From contig QXYU01000050.1 in NCBI GenBank assembly GCA_009886755.1, forward strand, positions 31,985 to 95,984: a DNA stretch of 64,000 nucleotides. The letters run 5' to 3'. This stretch comes from Flavobacteriaceae bacterium. GTDB taxonomy: Bacteria > Bacteroidota > Bacteroidia > Flavobacteriales > Flavobacteriaceae. Position 1 is the stretch's first letter, and each line of letters starts with the position of its first letter. The notes under the pieces were generated by a model. The model was not told the DNA's origin, did not search any database, and worked only from the letters and a program-made list of their open reading frames with translations. Of the stretch, positions 44,401 through 52,562 are shown piece by piece. The position numbers were made by a program, and so were the translations under genes.

Positions 44401-45346
44401 AGTGAAATGTTGCTTCGGAAATAAAAAGGTCAGAGCGGTCCAGATTGGCGAGCTTGGCTGCGGTTTTGTCGCAGACTGCCAAGGGTTGATTTTGTAGGAG
44501 TACATGTCCTTGATGGTCGTCAAAATAGTCTTCATTGCCATAATAAATTGCGCTTTTTCCAGTGAAAATACAAGGGCCATCATCGGGCATAGGGTCTTTG
44601 ATGGCGCATACTTCCACACTTTCAATATAAATCATTTCTCGAGTTGGGTAATGTGCCGGATCTAAAATTCGGTAAGGGCGGCGGGCGCGTACTTCTAAAG
44701 TGCCAAAACCTACTTCGGTCAAAAGCTGCAAATAGGCTTGGAGAGGTATGGCGCCAGACAAGCACAAGGCGCGCAATCGTTCGTCATCTCGCAGCGAATC
44801 GTTCATGGGTTGCTCACAGGTGGGATCACTCATCACCAATCGGCCGTGTGGCTTTAGAACACGGTACATTTCGGCCAATGCCTGCTTGAGTTCTTCTTGC
44901 TTGAAGATGTTGAAGAGACAATTTTGAGCGGCGACGTCTATGGAGCTATCGGGAACAGGAAGCTGCAACGCATCTCCTTTTTTAAGTTCCACAAAGGAAG
45001 GATCAAACCAATCGTTTTGTTCGGCTGCAATTTTGAAATTATTTCGACTGGCGGTAAGCATTTCATCTACTACATCAATTCCTACAACTCCTCCTTTTTG
45101 ACGAGAGAAATAGGAAAACTGAAGCAGTTCCATGCCCCCTCCGACGCCTACATAGAGGATTTTGGGATTGTTGACCAAGTCGCGGGGATGAACGGTGCTT
45201 CCGCAGCCGTAATTCATTTCTTGCATGATGGTGGGTATTTGCAATCCTGGGAATTGCCAAATGGGTGTGGTGGTGCAGCATAGTCCTACATCAGGAGTTA
45301 GGGCGGCTGCTTTATACACATCGTGGGTAGTATTGAGGTAATCCAT
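44378..45346 (-). CDS. arsM: Arsenosugar biosynthesis arsenite methyltransferase ArsM
   Basis: A 322-residue SAM-dependent methyltransferase. SAM motif I ILYVGVGGGMELLQFSYF is near residues 63-80, with VVGIDVVDEML next and CLFNIFKQEELKQALAEMYRVLKPHGRLVMSD in the core. Cys residues at about 23-24 (GLCCTTTP), 48 (YGCGS) and 200 (PTCEQP) are candidates for arsenic binding, and a second domain ends in a GGGCC tail. ArsM adds methyl groups to As(III). Its start shares one base with the phosphorylase stop. The neighbours ArsS, TIGR04282 and TIGR04283 mark it as the arsenosugar type rather than a detoxification-only enzyme. Confidence 0.9.
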   Translation of the reverse strand: MDYLNTTHDVYKAAALTPDVGLCCTTTPIWQFPGLQIPTIMQEMNYGCGSTVHPRDLVNNPKILYVGVGGGMELLQFSYFSRQKGGVVGIDVVDEMLTASRNNFKIAAEQNDWFDPSFVELKKGDALQLPVPDSSIDVAAQNCLFNIFKQEELKQALAEMYRVLKPHGRLVMSDPTCEQPMNDSLRDDERLRALCLSGAIPLQAYLQLLTEVGFGTLEVRARRPYRILDPAHYPTREMIYIESVEVCAIKDPMPDDGPCIFTGKSAIYYGNEDYFDDHQGHVLLQNQPLAVCDKTAAKLANLDRSDLFISEATFHYDGGGCC

Positions 45347-46173
45347 TAGCTATAGTATCTTTGAAGCCACGTTCGGAGCAATGCGAGCAAGCATTCCTCA
45401 CCGCGTTTGGCTTGGGTGAATATATCAGGTATGTCTATAGGGGCGAGCTGATCCGGATCACATACATCCGTAAGCACAGCGCATGCCAAGATTTTTATTT
45501 CAAGTTGCAGTGCGACAATGACTTCTGGAACGGTGGACATGCCGACCGCATCGGCTCCAATGGTTCTAAGATAACGATATTCAGCAGCGGTTTCCAATTG
45601 TGGGCCAACAACCGAAGCATATACGCCTTGGTGAAGGGGTTGTTGCTGTTCTTTAGCAAGGACACTAAACTGCTGCCGCCATTCCGAGTCATAAGGTTGA
45701 CTCATGTCTACAAAACGCGGGCCAAGCTCAGCAACTCCGGCTTCGGCAAGGGGAGAGCCTCCTTGTAAGAAAATATGATCTTTCAGTACCATCAAATCCG
45801 CTTTGGCGTAGTTGGGGTTGATGGCACCTGCTGCATTGCTAATGAGCAATTGACGAACTCCCAAAGCGTGGAGTACTCGAACAGGAAAAGTAATCTGGAA
45901 ATAGTTGTAGGCTTCATACCGATGGAAGCGTCCTTGACAAACCAACATTTCTTTTCCTTCCAAGCGACCGTAAATCAGTCTGCCCTCGTGGGAAGCTACC
46001 GTTGGCTTGGGAAAATTTGGTATTTCGCTGTAGGGAATGCTGTGGATTACTTCCAATACGTCAGCTAGGGCACCTAGACCGGTTCCTAAAATGATCCCAA
46101 AGGAAGTGGAGGGAATGCCCCGCTGCTGTACAAAGTCAGCAGCAGCCGTAATCTGTTGTTGGAGGGTGTTCAT
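45346..46173 (-). CDS. Purine-nucleoside phosphorylase (PNP class I)
   Basis: A 275-residue trimeric-type purine nucleoside phosphorylase. GIILGTGLGALADVL (about residues 26-40), the phosphate-site SHEGRLIYGRLEGKEMLVCQGRFHRYEAY (60-90), LLISNAAGAINPNYAKADLMVLKDHI (about 110-135) and VGMSTVPEVIVALQ (near 212) are all in place. It splits purine nucleosides with phosphate. In this operon a good candidate substrate is the adenine nucleoside made by ArsS, whose base it could release as ribose-1-phosphate; that is inference. A standard purine-salvage role is equally compatible with the sequence. Confidence 0.92.
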   Translation of the reverse strand: MNTLQQQITAAADFVQQRGIPSTSFGIILGTGLGALADVLEVIHSIPYSEIPNFPKPTVASHEGRLIYGRLEGKEMLVCQGRFHRYEAYNYFQITFPVRVLHALGVRQLLISNAAGAINPNYAKADLMVLKDHIFLQGGSPLAEAGVAELGPRFVDMSQPYDSEWRQQFSVLAKEQQQPLHQGVYASVVGPQLETAAEYRYLRTIGADAVGMSTVPEVIVALQLEIKILACAVLTDVCDPDQLAPIDIPDIFTQAKRGEECLLALLRTWLQRYYS

Positions 46174-46217
46174 AGCGTTACGAAACTATTCAAATTAATT
46201 AAGAATTACGAATGTAA

Positions 46218-46240
46218 AATGATGAATGTTGATTGCAGAA
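46218..46240 (+). repeat. Dispersed intergenic repeat, copy 1
   Basis: A 23-base element (core AATGATGAATG) with 21 of 23 bases shared with 49181-49203. It lies in the 98-base gap before the phosphorylase gene, so the two copies flank the core arsenosugar genes. Confidence 0.6.
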
Positions 46241-46271
46241 GAAAGAAGAATGAATTCTTTGTTTAGAGGTC

Positions 46272-46868
46272 TCAATTCCTCGTCTTATACAAATCAGGAT
46301 GAGCTTTGAGGTCTTCTAGGGTGTCAATATCGTTTTGTTCTCGGAGCCTGAATTGGGAAAGCTGGGGGAGACGTGCTTGGCTTTTTTTGAGGAGGTCTGG
46401 TTGGCTCCATGGAAGGGTGTGAAATAGTTCTGGTTGCGGTTCAGTGAGTCCTATGAGGTAGTATCCACCGTCAGTGGCGGGGCCCCACACGATGGGATGA
46501 TCATCAAGGGCACGAAAGGCCTCTTGAATATCGGTTGGGGTGAGTGTCCAAAGATCGGAACCGATAAGGCATACTTTTGTGGCACCTTGAGCGAAAGCCC
46601 ATTCTATGGCCTGCTGCATTCGTTCACCCAGGCCTTGACCTTGTTGTTCTTTTTGATACCAGTGATCTTGTTCCCAGAGATTGTTCTTTAGGGGTCGTGA
46701 TGCGTGAAACACCGCCACGGCTCCCCCCCAAAAATGGAGCACGCGACGGGTATGGCTGCATAATTGTTCATACACGGCAGTTGCCGCCGTTTCACCAATA
46801 GTTTTAGCCAAGCGAGTTTTTACCTGACCGGCAATTGGATTTTTACAAAAAACGAGCAGCCATTCCAT
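46272..46868 (-). CDS. TIGR04282-family arsenosugar biosynthesis glycosyltransferase
   Basis: A 198-residue nucleotidyltransferase-fold protein, matching the TIGR04282 group. It opens with LLVFCKNPIAGQVKTRLAKTIG, and VCLIGSDLWTLTPTDIQEAF, PIVWGPATDGGYYLIGL and LREQNDIDTLEDL are further family segments. The fold is that of MobA/IspD-like enzymes. It most likely activates or transfers a sugar in arsenosugar formation, by name and neighbourhood. I choose ATG 46868; a TTG three codons upstream is less likely. It is 30 bases from the uncharacterised gene upstream. Confidence 0.88.
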   Translation of the reverse strand: MEWLLVFCKNPIAGQVKTRLAKTIGETAATAVYEQLCSHTRRVLHFWGGAVAVFHASRPLKNNLWEQDHWYQKEQQGQGLGERMQQAIEWAFAQGATKVCLIGSDLWTLTPTDIQEAFRALDDHPIVWGPATDGGYYLIGLTEPQPELFHTLPWSQPDLLKKSQARLPQLSQFRLREQNDIDTLEDLKAHPDLYKTRN

Positions 46869-46898
46869 GCTGCCCAAAATACAAAATTCGGCGTCTAT

Positions 46899-47552
46899 TT
46901 AGCCATTGAATTTGTAGAGCGGTTCCATGCGGTAAGCAAAAGGGATTGCATGGGTATCAAAATCATATTCGTTGGTATAGTCTCCCTCATTGGCAAGAGA
47001 GAGGGGTAGTTTTTTTTGTTTTTTGACACTCTCTAATTCTATTGCGTATTCTTTTTCCAAATACAGCTTTAGTTGACCGTAATAGAGTTCGGTAATGAGA
47101 TAGACTCGTCTTGGATGACGGAAGAGTTGTCGCATACTTTTGGGATCTAATTGCTCTATTTTTTGATCAACATCCATTCGTAGGTCGTTCGGCAAATGAC
47201 GCGCACAGACATTTTTAATACGAAGAGACATCACTTTGTTTAGGGTGATTTCTGGCTGTAGTTGTTTGAGGAATAGGCCACTTATTTTCTCTACATCTCG
47301 GAGATGTAGTTGTGCCAAAGCGGCTAATTCACAAGGCGGATTTTTGAGTTGTTGCATTCGTTTTTCCCACTCGGTTTTGGAAAGCAATTCGGCATCGTAG
47401 AAACGATTAAAAATATTTTTACCCATCCCTTTGTGCTGTAGTCGATTGGCTCCCCAACGTGGCTTCCATACCAAATCACCCAACTGAATCCCTTGATTTG
47501 AGGTTGGAAGTAGGTGGAGTTGGTAGAAGCGTGTGAATTGTTTAAGGTGCAT
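46899..47552 (-). CDS. Uncharacterised protein in the arsenosugar cluster
   Basis: A 217-residue basic, soluble protein without signal or membrane helices. Visible features are an aromatic segment near 45-50 (KNIFNRFYD), the paired KIEQL and KSMRQLFRHPRRVYL stretches near 150-170, and a C-terminus with an acidic DYTNEYDFD and Ala/Pro/Tyr-rich end. I recognise no family. It is 30 bases upstream of the TIGR04282 gene and probably in its transcript. The start ATG is clear. Its place at the head of the operon suggests a role linked to the cluster, but nothing in the sequence says what. Confidence 0.6.
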   Translation of the reverse strand: MHLKQFTRFYQLHLLPTSNQGIQLGDLVWKPRWGANRLQHKGMGKNIFNRFYDAELLSKTEWEKRMQQLKNPPCELAALAQLHLRDVEKISGLFLKQLQPEITLNKVMSLRIKNVCARHLPNDLRMDVDQKIEQLDPKSMRQLFRHPRRVYLITELYYGQLKLYLEKEYAIELESVKKQKKLPLSLANEGDYTNEYDFDTHAIPFAYRMEPLYKFNG

Positions 47553-47597
47553 GGTGGTTCATCAACGAATAATTAAAAATCTAAGGGAATTGCTTTT

Positions 47598-47714
47598 TTG
47601 GAAAAAGAAGATGGACTCCTTAGGAAACAACATCAGGATACCAGAAATTACCTGAACTCTTTGGGAAATCAACGTAATGATCTTTCCCAATTCATAAAAC
47701 TGCTCAAAGAATAA
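47598..47714 (+). other. Short TTG-initiated frame in the gap before the peroxidase-like gene
   Basis: A 38-codon frame (TTG 47598 to TAA 47712-47714) with a charged, amphipathic composition (LEKEDGLLRKQHQDTRNY start) lies in the 211-base gap. It has no upstream Met, no visible promoter box and no neighbour in frame. It could be a remnant of a deleted gene or chance. Otherwise this gap shows no feature. Confidence 0.2.
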
Positions 47715-47763
47715 AATAGATTTCTTTTTTGGGGAGGTCGTCCTATTTTTATTTCTTTAAGGC

Positions 47764-48099
47764 ATGAAGAAGAGTTACTATCAACCCGAAGATTTATCGA
47801 AGTTTAAAAACATAAGCGATTGGAGTCCTGAATTGGGAGCCAAATTTTTTGAATACTATAATACCGTATTCGAAGAAGGAGCCCTGTCAGCCCGTGAAAA
47901 ATCATTGATTGCACTTGCCGTAGCCCATGTGGTGCATTGCCCTTACTGTATTGATGCCTATACCAAAGATGGACTGCAACGCGGAATTGCCAAGGAGGAG
48001 ATGATGGAAGCCGTCCATGTTGGTGCAGCCATTCAAAGTGGAGCAACCTTGGTGCATGGCGTGCAAATGATGGGGATTCATGACAAACTCAGCATGTAG
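47764..48099 (+). CDS. Arsenosugar biosynthesis-associated peroxidase-like (CMD/AhpD) protein
   Basis: A 111-residue carboxymuconolactone-decarboxylase/AhpD-fold protein. The CxxC redox motif with its His is HCPYCIDAYTKDG (about residues 58-70), preceded by KSLIALAVAHVV and followed by the conserved EAVHVGAAIQSGATLVHG. In arsenic operons this family is named for a peroxidase-like role, perhaps protecting Fe-S or arsenic intermediates from oxidation. One base separates it from ArsS, so they are co-translated. Confidence 0.87.
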   Translation: MKKSYYQPEDLSKFKNISDWSPELGAKFFEYYNTVFEEGALSAREKSLIALAVAHVVHCPYCIDAYTKDGLQRGIAKEEMMEAVHVGAAIQSGATLVHGVQMMGIHDKLSM

Positions 48100-49152
48100 A
48101 TGAAGCAATCATTGCGAGCGCGTTCCAATCCTTTGGCAAAAACCGATACCCAACAAGCACAGCTCTCAGCCGGTCCTTTTGCCGATGGTTCCTTGCCGAC
48201 TTTTGAAGCTCAATTGCAGCAACACAGGCTACCAGCCATTAGACCCAAAACTTTGGAAATCCTACAGCTTAATATGGGCTATATGTGCAATCAAGTCTGT
48301 GCACACTGCCATGTAGATGCGGGTCCCGATCGAAAGGAAAAAATGAGTCGTCAGATCCTCCAAAAATGCTTGGATTTACTTTCCTCAACCGACATTCATA
48401 CACTCGACCTGACAGGGGGTGCTCCCGAAATGCATCCCGACTTTCGTTGGTTTGTGGCAGAAGCCCGCAAACGTGGGGTTCGGGATTTGATTGTGCGTTC
48501 CAACCTTACCATTTTACGCGCCAACAAAAGTTATAAAGAACTTCCCGCTTTCTTTGCCGAACAAGGGGTACATGTGGTGTCTTCCCTGCCTTTTTACAAA
48601 CGCGAAAAAACAGACCGCCAACGAGGAGAAGGAGTGTTTGGGCAGTCCATCGAAGCGCTGCAAGTATTGAACGAATTGGGCTATGGAAAGGAAGGTTCTG
48701 ACTTAAAACTCGATTTGGTTTATAATCCCTCTGGGGCTTTTCTTCCTGGAGATCAAACGGCTCTAGAGCACGATTTTAAAAAAGCACTTCAGGAAGATTT
48801 TGGTATCGTTTTCAATCAACTCTTTGCCTTGACCAACCTCCCGATTAGTCGGTTTTTGGACTATCTTATAGCTTCTGAAAATTTTGAGGATTATATGCAT
48901 GCCCTTGTAGAAGCCTTTAATCCGGCTGCCGTAGCTCAGGTGATGTGTACCAATACCTTGTCCGTAAGCCATGAAGGGTATTTATACGATTGTGATTTCA
49001 ATCAGATGTTGGGAATGCCCGTTGCCAGTGCCATTCAACATATTGACAACTTTGATATCGACTTGTTAGCCCAACGAAAAATCGAAATTTCTCAGCATTG
49101 CTATGGCTGTACTGCCGGAAACGGAAGCAGTTGCCAGGGAGCGATGACCTAA
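48100..49152 (+). CDS. arsS: Arsenosugar biosynthesis radical SAM protein ArsS
   Basis: A 350-residue radical SAM enzyme. The [4Fe-4S] motif CxxxCxxC is CNQVCAHC near residues 64-71, followed by HVDAGPDRKEKM. LDLTGGAPEMHPDFRWFV is the core beta-strand and helix. The C-terminus holds more Cys (MCTNTLSVSHEGYLYDCDF and HCYGCTAGNGSSCQG), likely for an auxiliary cluster. ArsS is the enzyme thought to attach a 5'-deoxyadenosyl group to dimethylarsenite. It directly follows the peroxidase-like gene; the other arsenic genes are on the opposite strand. Confidence 0.92.
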   Translation: MKQSLRARSNPLAKTDTQQAQLSAGPFADGSLPTFEAQLQQHRLPAIRPKTLEILQLNMGYMCNQVCAHCHVDAGPDRKEKMSRQILQKCLDLLSSTDIHTLDLTGGAPEMHPDFRWFVAEARKRGVRDLIVRSNLTILRANKSYKELPAFFAEQGVHVVSSLPFYKREKTDRQRGEGVFGQSIEALQVLNELGYGKEGSDLKLDLVYNPSGAFLPGDQTALEHDFKKALQEDFGIVFNQLFALTNLPISRFLDYLIASENFEDYMHALVEAFNPAAVAQVMCTNTLSVSHEGYLYDCDFNQMLGMPVASAIQHIDNFDIDLLAQRKIEISQHCYGCTAGNGSSCQGAMT

Positions 49153-49160
49153 GCTGTGGT

Positions 49161-49229
49161 ATGCAGAACGCTGAATGCAGAATGATGAATGGTGAATGCA
49201 GAACGCGGATTGCAGAATGATGAATGCAG
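49161..49229 (+). repeat. Imperfect tandem GAATGCAGAA-type repeat
   Basis: Repeated words GCAGAA, GAATGCAGAATGATGAATG and relatives fill this 69-base stretch between arsS and trpA. One 23-base part (49181-49203) is 21/23 identical to 46218-46240. It is an intergenic repeat flanking the core arsenosugar genes. Confidence 0.65.
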
Positions 49230-49233
49230 AAGG

Positions 49234-49995
49234 CTATCGAATCTGCGAAACAAACTCTGGAATCTGAGCCACACCTTTTTTCTCTAAAAAACGAATAAAA
49301 GCAGAACCGATAATCGCTCCGCGTGCATGGGTGGTTGCAGCTTGATAGGTGACGGCATTACTGATCCCAAAACCAACAATCTGTGGAGTGTTGAGTTTCA
49401 TGGCTGCGATTCGTTTGAAATAGGCTTCTTGCGCTTCTCCAAAGGTGTTCTTGGCTCCCGTGACACTGGCGCTGCTGACCATATATATAAAACCCTTAGA
49501 AACCGTATCAATATAGCGGATGCGTTCCTCAGACGTTTGTGGCGTAATCAAAAACATATTGTACAAACCGTGTTTTTCAAACAGCATCTGATATTCCTGT
49601 TGATAAATATCAACCGGCAAGTCAGGAATAATCAAGCCGTCAATTCCAATACGTTCACAACCTGCACAAAAAGCCTCCATTCCATATTGAAGCATGGGGT
49701 TGAAATACCCCATTAGGACCAAAGGGATATGGATGTGTTCTCGTACGTTTTCGAGTTGTTGGAAAAGTTTTTCTGTGGTCATTCCGTTGCGAAGGGCTTT
49801 GGTAGCACTTTCTTGGATGGTGGGTCCATCGGCTAAAGGATCGCTGAAGGGGAGTCCAATTTCGATCATGTCCACACCGCTGTCTTGCAACTGCTGCAAA
49901 ATAGGGAGGGTGTCTTCCAGTTGGGGATGCCCCGCAGAGAAGTAAATCGAGAGGAGTTTTTGGTCTTGGGCAAAAGCCTGGTCAATTCGATGCAT
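49234..49995 (-). CDS. trpA: Tryptophan synthase alpha chain
   Basis: A 253-residue TIM-barrel protein that splits indole-3-glycerol phosphate to indole. LLSIYFSAGHPQLEDTLPILQQL opens it, then VDMIEIGLPFSDPLADGPTIQESATKAL (about residues 39-66), with the catalytic Glu in IEIGLPFSDP. GLIIPDLPVDIYQ and IYMVSSASVTGAK follow. The last codon region is complete. It shares one base with trpB and is the final gene of the trp operon. Confidence 0.97.
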   Translation of the reverse strand: MHRIDQAFAQDQKLLSIYFSAGHPQLEDTLPILQQLQDSGVDMIEIGLPFSDPLADGPTIQESATKALRNGMTTEKLFQQLENVREHIHIPLVLMGYFNPMLQYGMEAFCAGCERIGIDGLIIPDLPVDIYQQEYQMLFEKHGLYNMFLITPQTSEERIRYIDTVSKGFIYMVSSASVTGAKNTFGEAQEAYFKRIAAMKLNTPQIVGFGISNAVTYQAATTHARGAIIGSAFIRFLEKKGVAQIPEFVSQIR

Positions 49996-51176
49996 TAGAG
50001 TTTAAAATAATCGATATAGGTGTTAAGATCTTTATCTCCACGACCGGAGCAGTTAAAGACAATGACCTCGTTAGAGTTGAATTTACGAACGTCCAATACG
50101 GCAAAAGCATGAGCTGTTTCGATGGCAGGGATAATGCCTTCCGTCTGAGAAAGGGTCAAGCCCCAATCCATGGCTTCTTGATCGGGAACGGAAATGAATT
50201 CCGCACGTTTGGAGCGGTAGAGGTGGGCGTGCATAGGACCAACACCCGGATAGTCCAGTCCTGCGGAAATGGAATAGGGCTCTGTGATTTGTCCGTCGTC
50301 GGTTTGCATCAAGAGCGTTTTACTTCCGTGGATGATTCCTTCTCGACCTAAGGCAGAGGTGGCAGCACTCTCACCACTGTCGATCCCTTTTCCAGCGGCT
50401 TCTACAGCAATGATATTTACCTTTGGGTTATCCAGATAATGATAGTAGAGTCCAGCGGCGTTGCTTCCGCCTCCCACACAGGCAATGACATGGTCGGGGT
50501 AGTTACGTCCTTCGCATTCCAAAAGTTGGGTTTGCGTTTCGGTACTGATTACGGATTGAAAGCGTGCCACCATATCAGGATAAGGATGTGGCCCAACCAC
50601 CGAGCCAATGATGTAGTGCGTATCCACAGGATTGTTGATCCAGTCGCGAATGGCTTCGTTGGTGGCATCTTTGAGGGTTTTGCTTCCCGATTGGGCGGAG
50701 CGCACTTCGGCACCCAACATTTTCATGCGTGCCACATTGGGGGCTTGCCGTTGGATATCCAAAGCGCCCATATAAACCACACATTCAATGCCCATCAGTG
50801 CACAGACGGTTGCGGTGGCTACACCGTGTTGTCCTGCACCCGTTTCGGCGATGATGCGGTTTTTCCCCAATCTTTTGGCCAAGAGAATTTGTCCAATGGT
50901 ATTGTTGACCTTATGTGCTCCAGTATGGCACAAATCTTCTCGTTTGAGGTAAATTTTGGTATTGTACCGTTCCGACAGGCGGCTCGCAAAATAGAGTGGA
51001 GTAGGCCGCCCGACATAGTCACGGAGTAAGTCGTCGAATTCTTTTTGAAATTCAGCTGTGGCTGTGATTGATTTATAGTGCTGCCGCAATTCTTCTACAT
51101 TGGGATAGAGCATCTCAGGGATATAGGCACCACCAAAGTCGCCGTAGTATCCTTTTTCATCTACATTATACAACAT
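49995..51176 (-). CDS. trpB: Tryptophan synthase beta chain
   Basis: A 393-residue PLP enzyme that joins indole with serine. The PLP Lys lies in REDLCHTGAHKVNNTIGQ (about residues 79-96), AETGAGQHGVATATVCALMG follows, and the phosphate loop is CVGGGSNAAGLYYH near 228-240. Length is typical. It overlaps trpF by 11 bases and shares one base with trpA. Confidence 0.98.
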   Translation of the reverse strand: MLYNVDEKGYYGDFGGAYIPEMLYPNVEELRQHYKSITATAEFQKEFDDLLRDYVGRPTPLYFASRLSERYNTKIYLKREDLCHTGAHKVNNTIGQILLAKRLGKNRIIAETGAGQHGVATATVCALMGIECVVYMGALDIQRQAPNVARMKMLGAEVRSAQSGSKTLKDATNEAIRDWINNPVDTHYIIGSVVGPHPYPDMVARFQSVISTETQTQLLECEGRNYPDHVIACVGGGSNAAGLYYHYLDNPKVNIIAVEAAGKGIDSGESAATSALGREGIIHGSKTLLMQTDDGQITEPYSISAGLDYPGVGPMHAHLYRSKRAEFISVPDQEAMDWGLTLSQTEGIIPAIETAHAFAVLDVRKFNSNEVIVFNCSGRGDKDLNTYIDYFKL

Positions 51177-51789
51177 TGCATTCTTTTTTAAATTGTTGCA
51201 ACAGGGGAATGTTTTTTACTCCTGCTGCGGTTTCAAATTTACTGTTTACATCAATAGCGTGAAGGGGCAAAGGGGTATTTTGTAATTTTTTGATGGCAGC
51301 AATGGATTCAGGGCCAATACCACCACTTAGGAAAAAAGGTTTTTTTGAAGGATAGTCCTCCAAAAGTGTCCAGTCAAAACCTTTGCCATTCCCTCCCGGA
51401 AGGGGACCACGGGTATCGAATAAGAAATAGGAACAAGCATTTTCATAGGCTTCGAGTTGTTGAAAATCAAAAGAAGGACCTACCGAAAAGGCTTTGATTA
51501 CAGGGCGCATTTGTTCCAGCTGGGCACAGCTTTCTGGGCTTTCTTTTCCATGCAACTGAAGCAGATCGAGCTGATGGGTTTCAATCGCCTCTTTGATTTT
51601 CCTTTCTTGGGCATCCACAAAAACACCCACTCGTTCAAAAGGTTCGTCTGTAGCGGGTATTGGCGTTGTGACATAACGCAGCGATTCGGGCCAAAAGATC
51701 ATCCCCATGTAATCGGGGGCCAATGTCCGAAGGGCTGCAATATTATCAGCTTCTCGCATGCCACATACTTTGAGTTTTAGTCCTGACAT
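51166..51789 (-). CDS. trpF: Phosphoribosylanthranilate isomerase
   Basis: A 207-residue TIM-barrel enzyme of the fourth tryptophan step. LKVCGMREADNIAAL has the catalytic Cys near residue 9. GMIFWPESLRYV, GVFVDAQERKIKEAIETHQLDLLQLHGKE and FLSGGIGPESIAAI lead to HAIDVNSKFETAAGVKNI, which holds the catalytic Asp and the phosphate site. It overlaps trpC by 13 and trpB by 11 bases. Confidence 0.97.
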   Translation of the reverse strand: MSGLKLKVCGMREADNIAALRTLAPDYMGMIFWPESLRYVTTPIPATDEPFERVGVFVDAQERKIKEAIETHQLDLLQLHGKESPESCAQLEQMRPVIKAFSVGPSFDFQQLEAYENACSYFLFDTRGPLPGGNGKGFDWTLLEDYPSKKPFFLSGGIGPESIAAIKKLQNTPLPLHAIDVNSKFETAAGVKNIPLLQQFKKECNVV

Positions 51790-52562
51790 GCTTGAATAAA
51801 TTTGTGGGTAAAAGTTTGAATATTGTCAGCACGCATTAAATGTTCGCCAATCAAAAAACCGCGATAGCCATACGGTTTTAGTTCACGGACAGCTTCCGGA
51901 CTGCTGATGCCACTTTCGGATACTTTGACAAACTCATCAGGGATTTTGGCAGCTAAGGTTTTACTAGTGTCCAGACTAACCTGAAAGGCTTTTAGATCCC
52001 GGTTGTTGACCCCCAATAAATCCAAACTCGGCATCAGTGCCTTTTCAAGTTCTTCTTGGTTGTGAACTTCGAGTAACACTTCGAGCCCCAAGCTTTGGGC
52101 TGCTTCGGATAGTTTTTTAATCTCTGTTCGTTCCAGTACTGCAGCAATGAGTAAAATGGCATCGGCGCCGTGAGCCTTGGCCTCAATCAACTGATAAGGG
52201 TCAATGATAAATTCTTTTCGCAGGAGTGGAAGTGATGTAACAGCCCGGGCTTGAACCAAATCTTCAAGACTCCCGCCGAAGTATTTGCTGTCTGTCAGCA
52301 CGGACATTCCACCAACGCCGGCTTGGGTATAAGCTTCTGCAATGCGGGCTACACTCCCAGATTGATTGATCACCGCCTTAGAAGGGGAGCGGCGTTTGTG
52401 TTCGGCAATGATTCCCACAGCTTTGTCCAGTAAACTATTTTTTAAAGAAACCGTAGGTCGTTCAAAAAGGGGAGACTGTTCCCAGTAAGTTTCTGGGAAA
52501 AGGGCTTTTCGATTGGCGACTTCCTTCTTCTTGTCCGCCACAATGCGCGCTAGGATGTTCAT
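51777..52562 (-). CDS. trpC: Indole-3-glycerol-phosphate synthase
   Basis: A 261-residue TIM-barrel enzyme. IIAEHKRRSPSKAVIN (about residues 51-66) carries the catalytic Lys, MSVLTDSKYFGGSLEDL the next strand, LLRKEFIIDPYQLIEAKAHGADAILLI the core (catalytic Lys and Glu), and LLGVNNRDLKAF and VSESGIS the C-terminal phosphate sites. It overlaps trpD by four bases and trpF by 13. Confidence 0.97.
   Translation of the reverse strand: MNILARIVADKKKEVANRKALFPETYWEQSPLFERPTVSLKNSLLDKAVGIIAEHKRRSPSKAVINQSGSVARIAEAYTQAGVGGMSVLTDSKYFGGSLEDLVQARAVTSLPLLRKEFIIDPYQLIEAKAHGADAILLIAAVLERTEIKKLSEAAQSLGLEVLLEVHNQEELEKALMPSLDLLGVNNRDLKAFQVSLDTSKTLAAKIPDEFVKVSESGISSPEAVRELKPYGYRGFLIGEHLMRADNIQTFTHKFIQACQD

Noticed and set aside
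45361..46068. Two plus-strand frames opposite the purine nucleoside phosphorylase
   Set aside because: Both are antisense to a full-length conserved gene and lack promoter or family features.
49161..49229. A CRISPR array
   Set aside because: The repeats are short, imperfect and without unique spacers of regular size, and no cas genes are present.
50439..51029. A 196-codon open frame on the plus strand opposite trpB
   Set aside because: It lies wholly antisense to an intact trpB with a His/Gly/Cys-rich composition typical of a mirror frame, and has no promoter box or family pattern.
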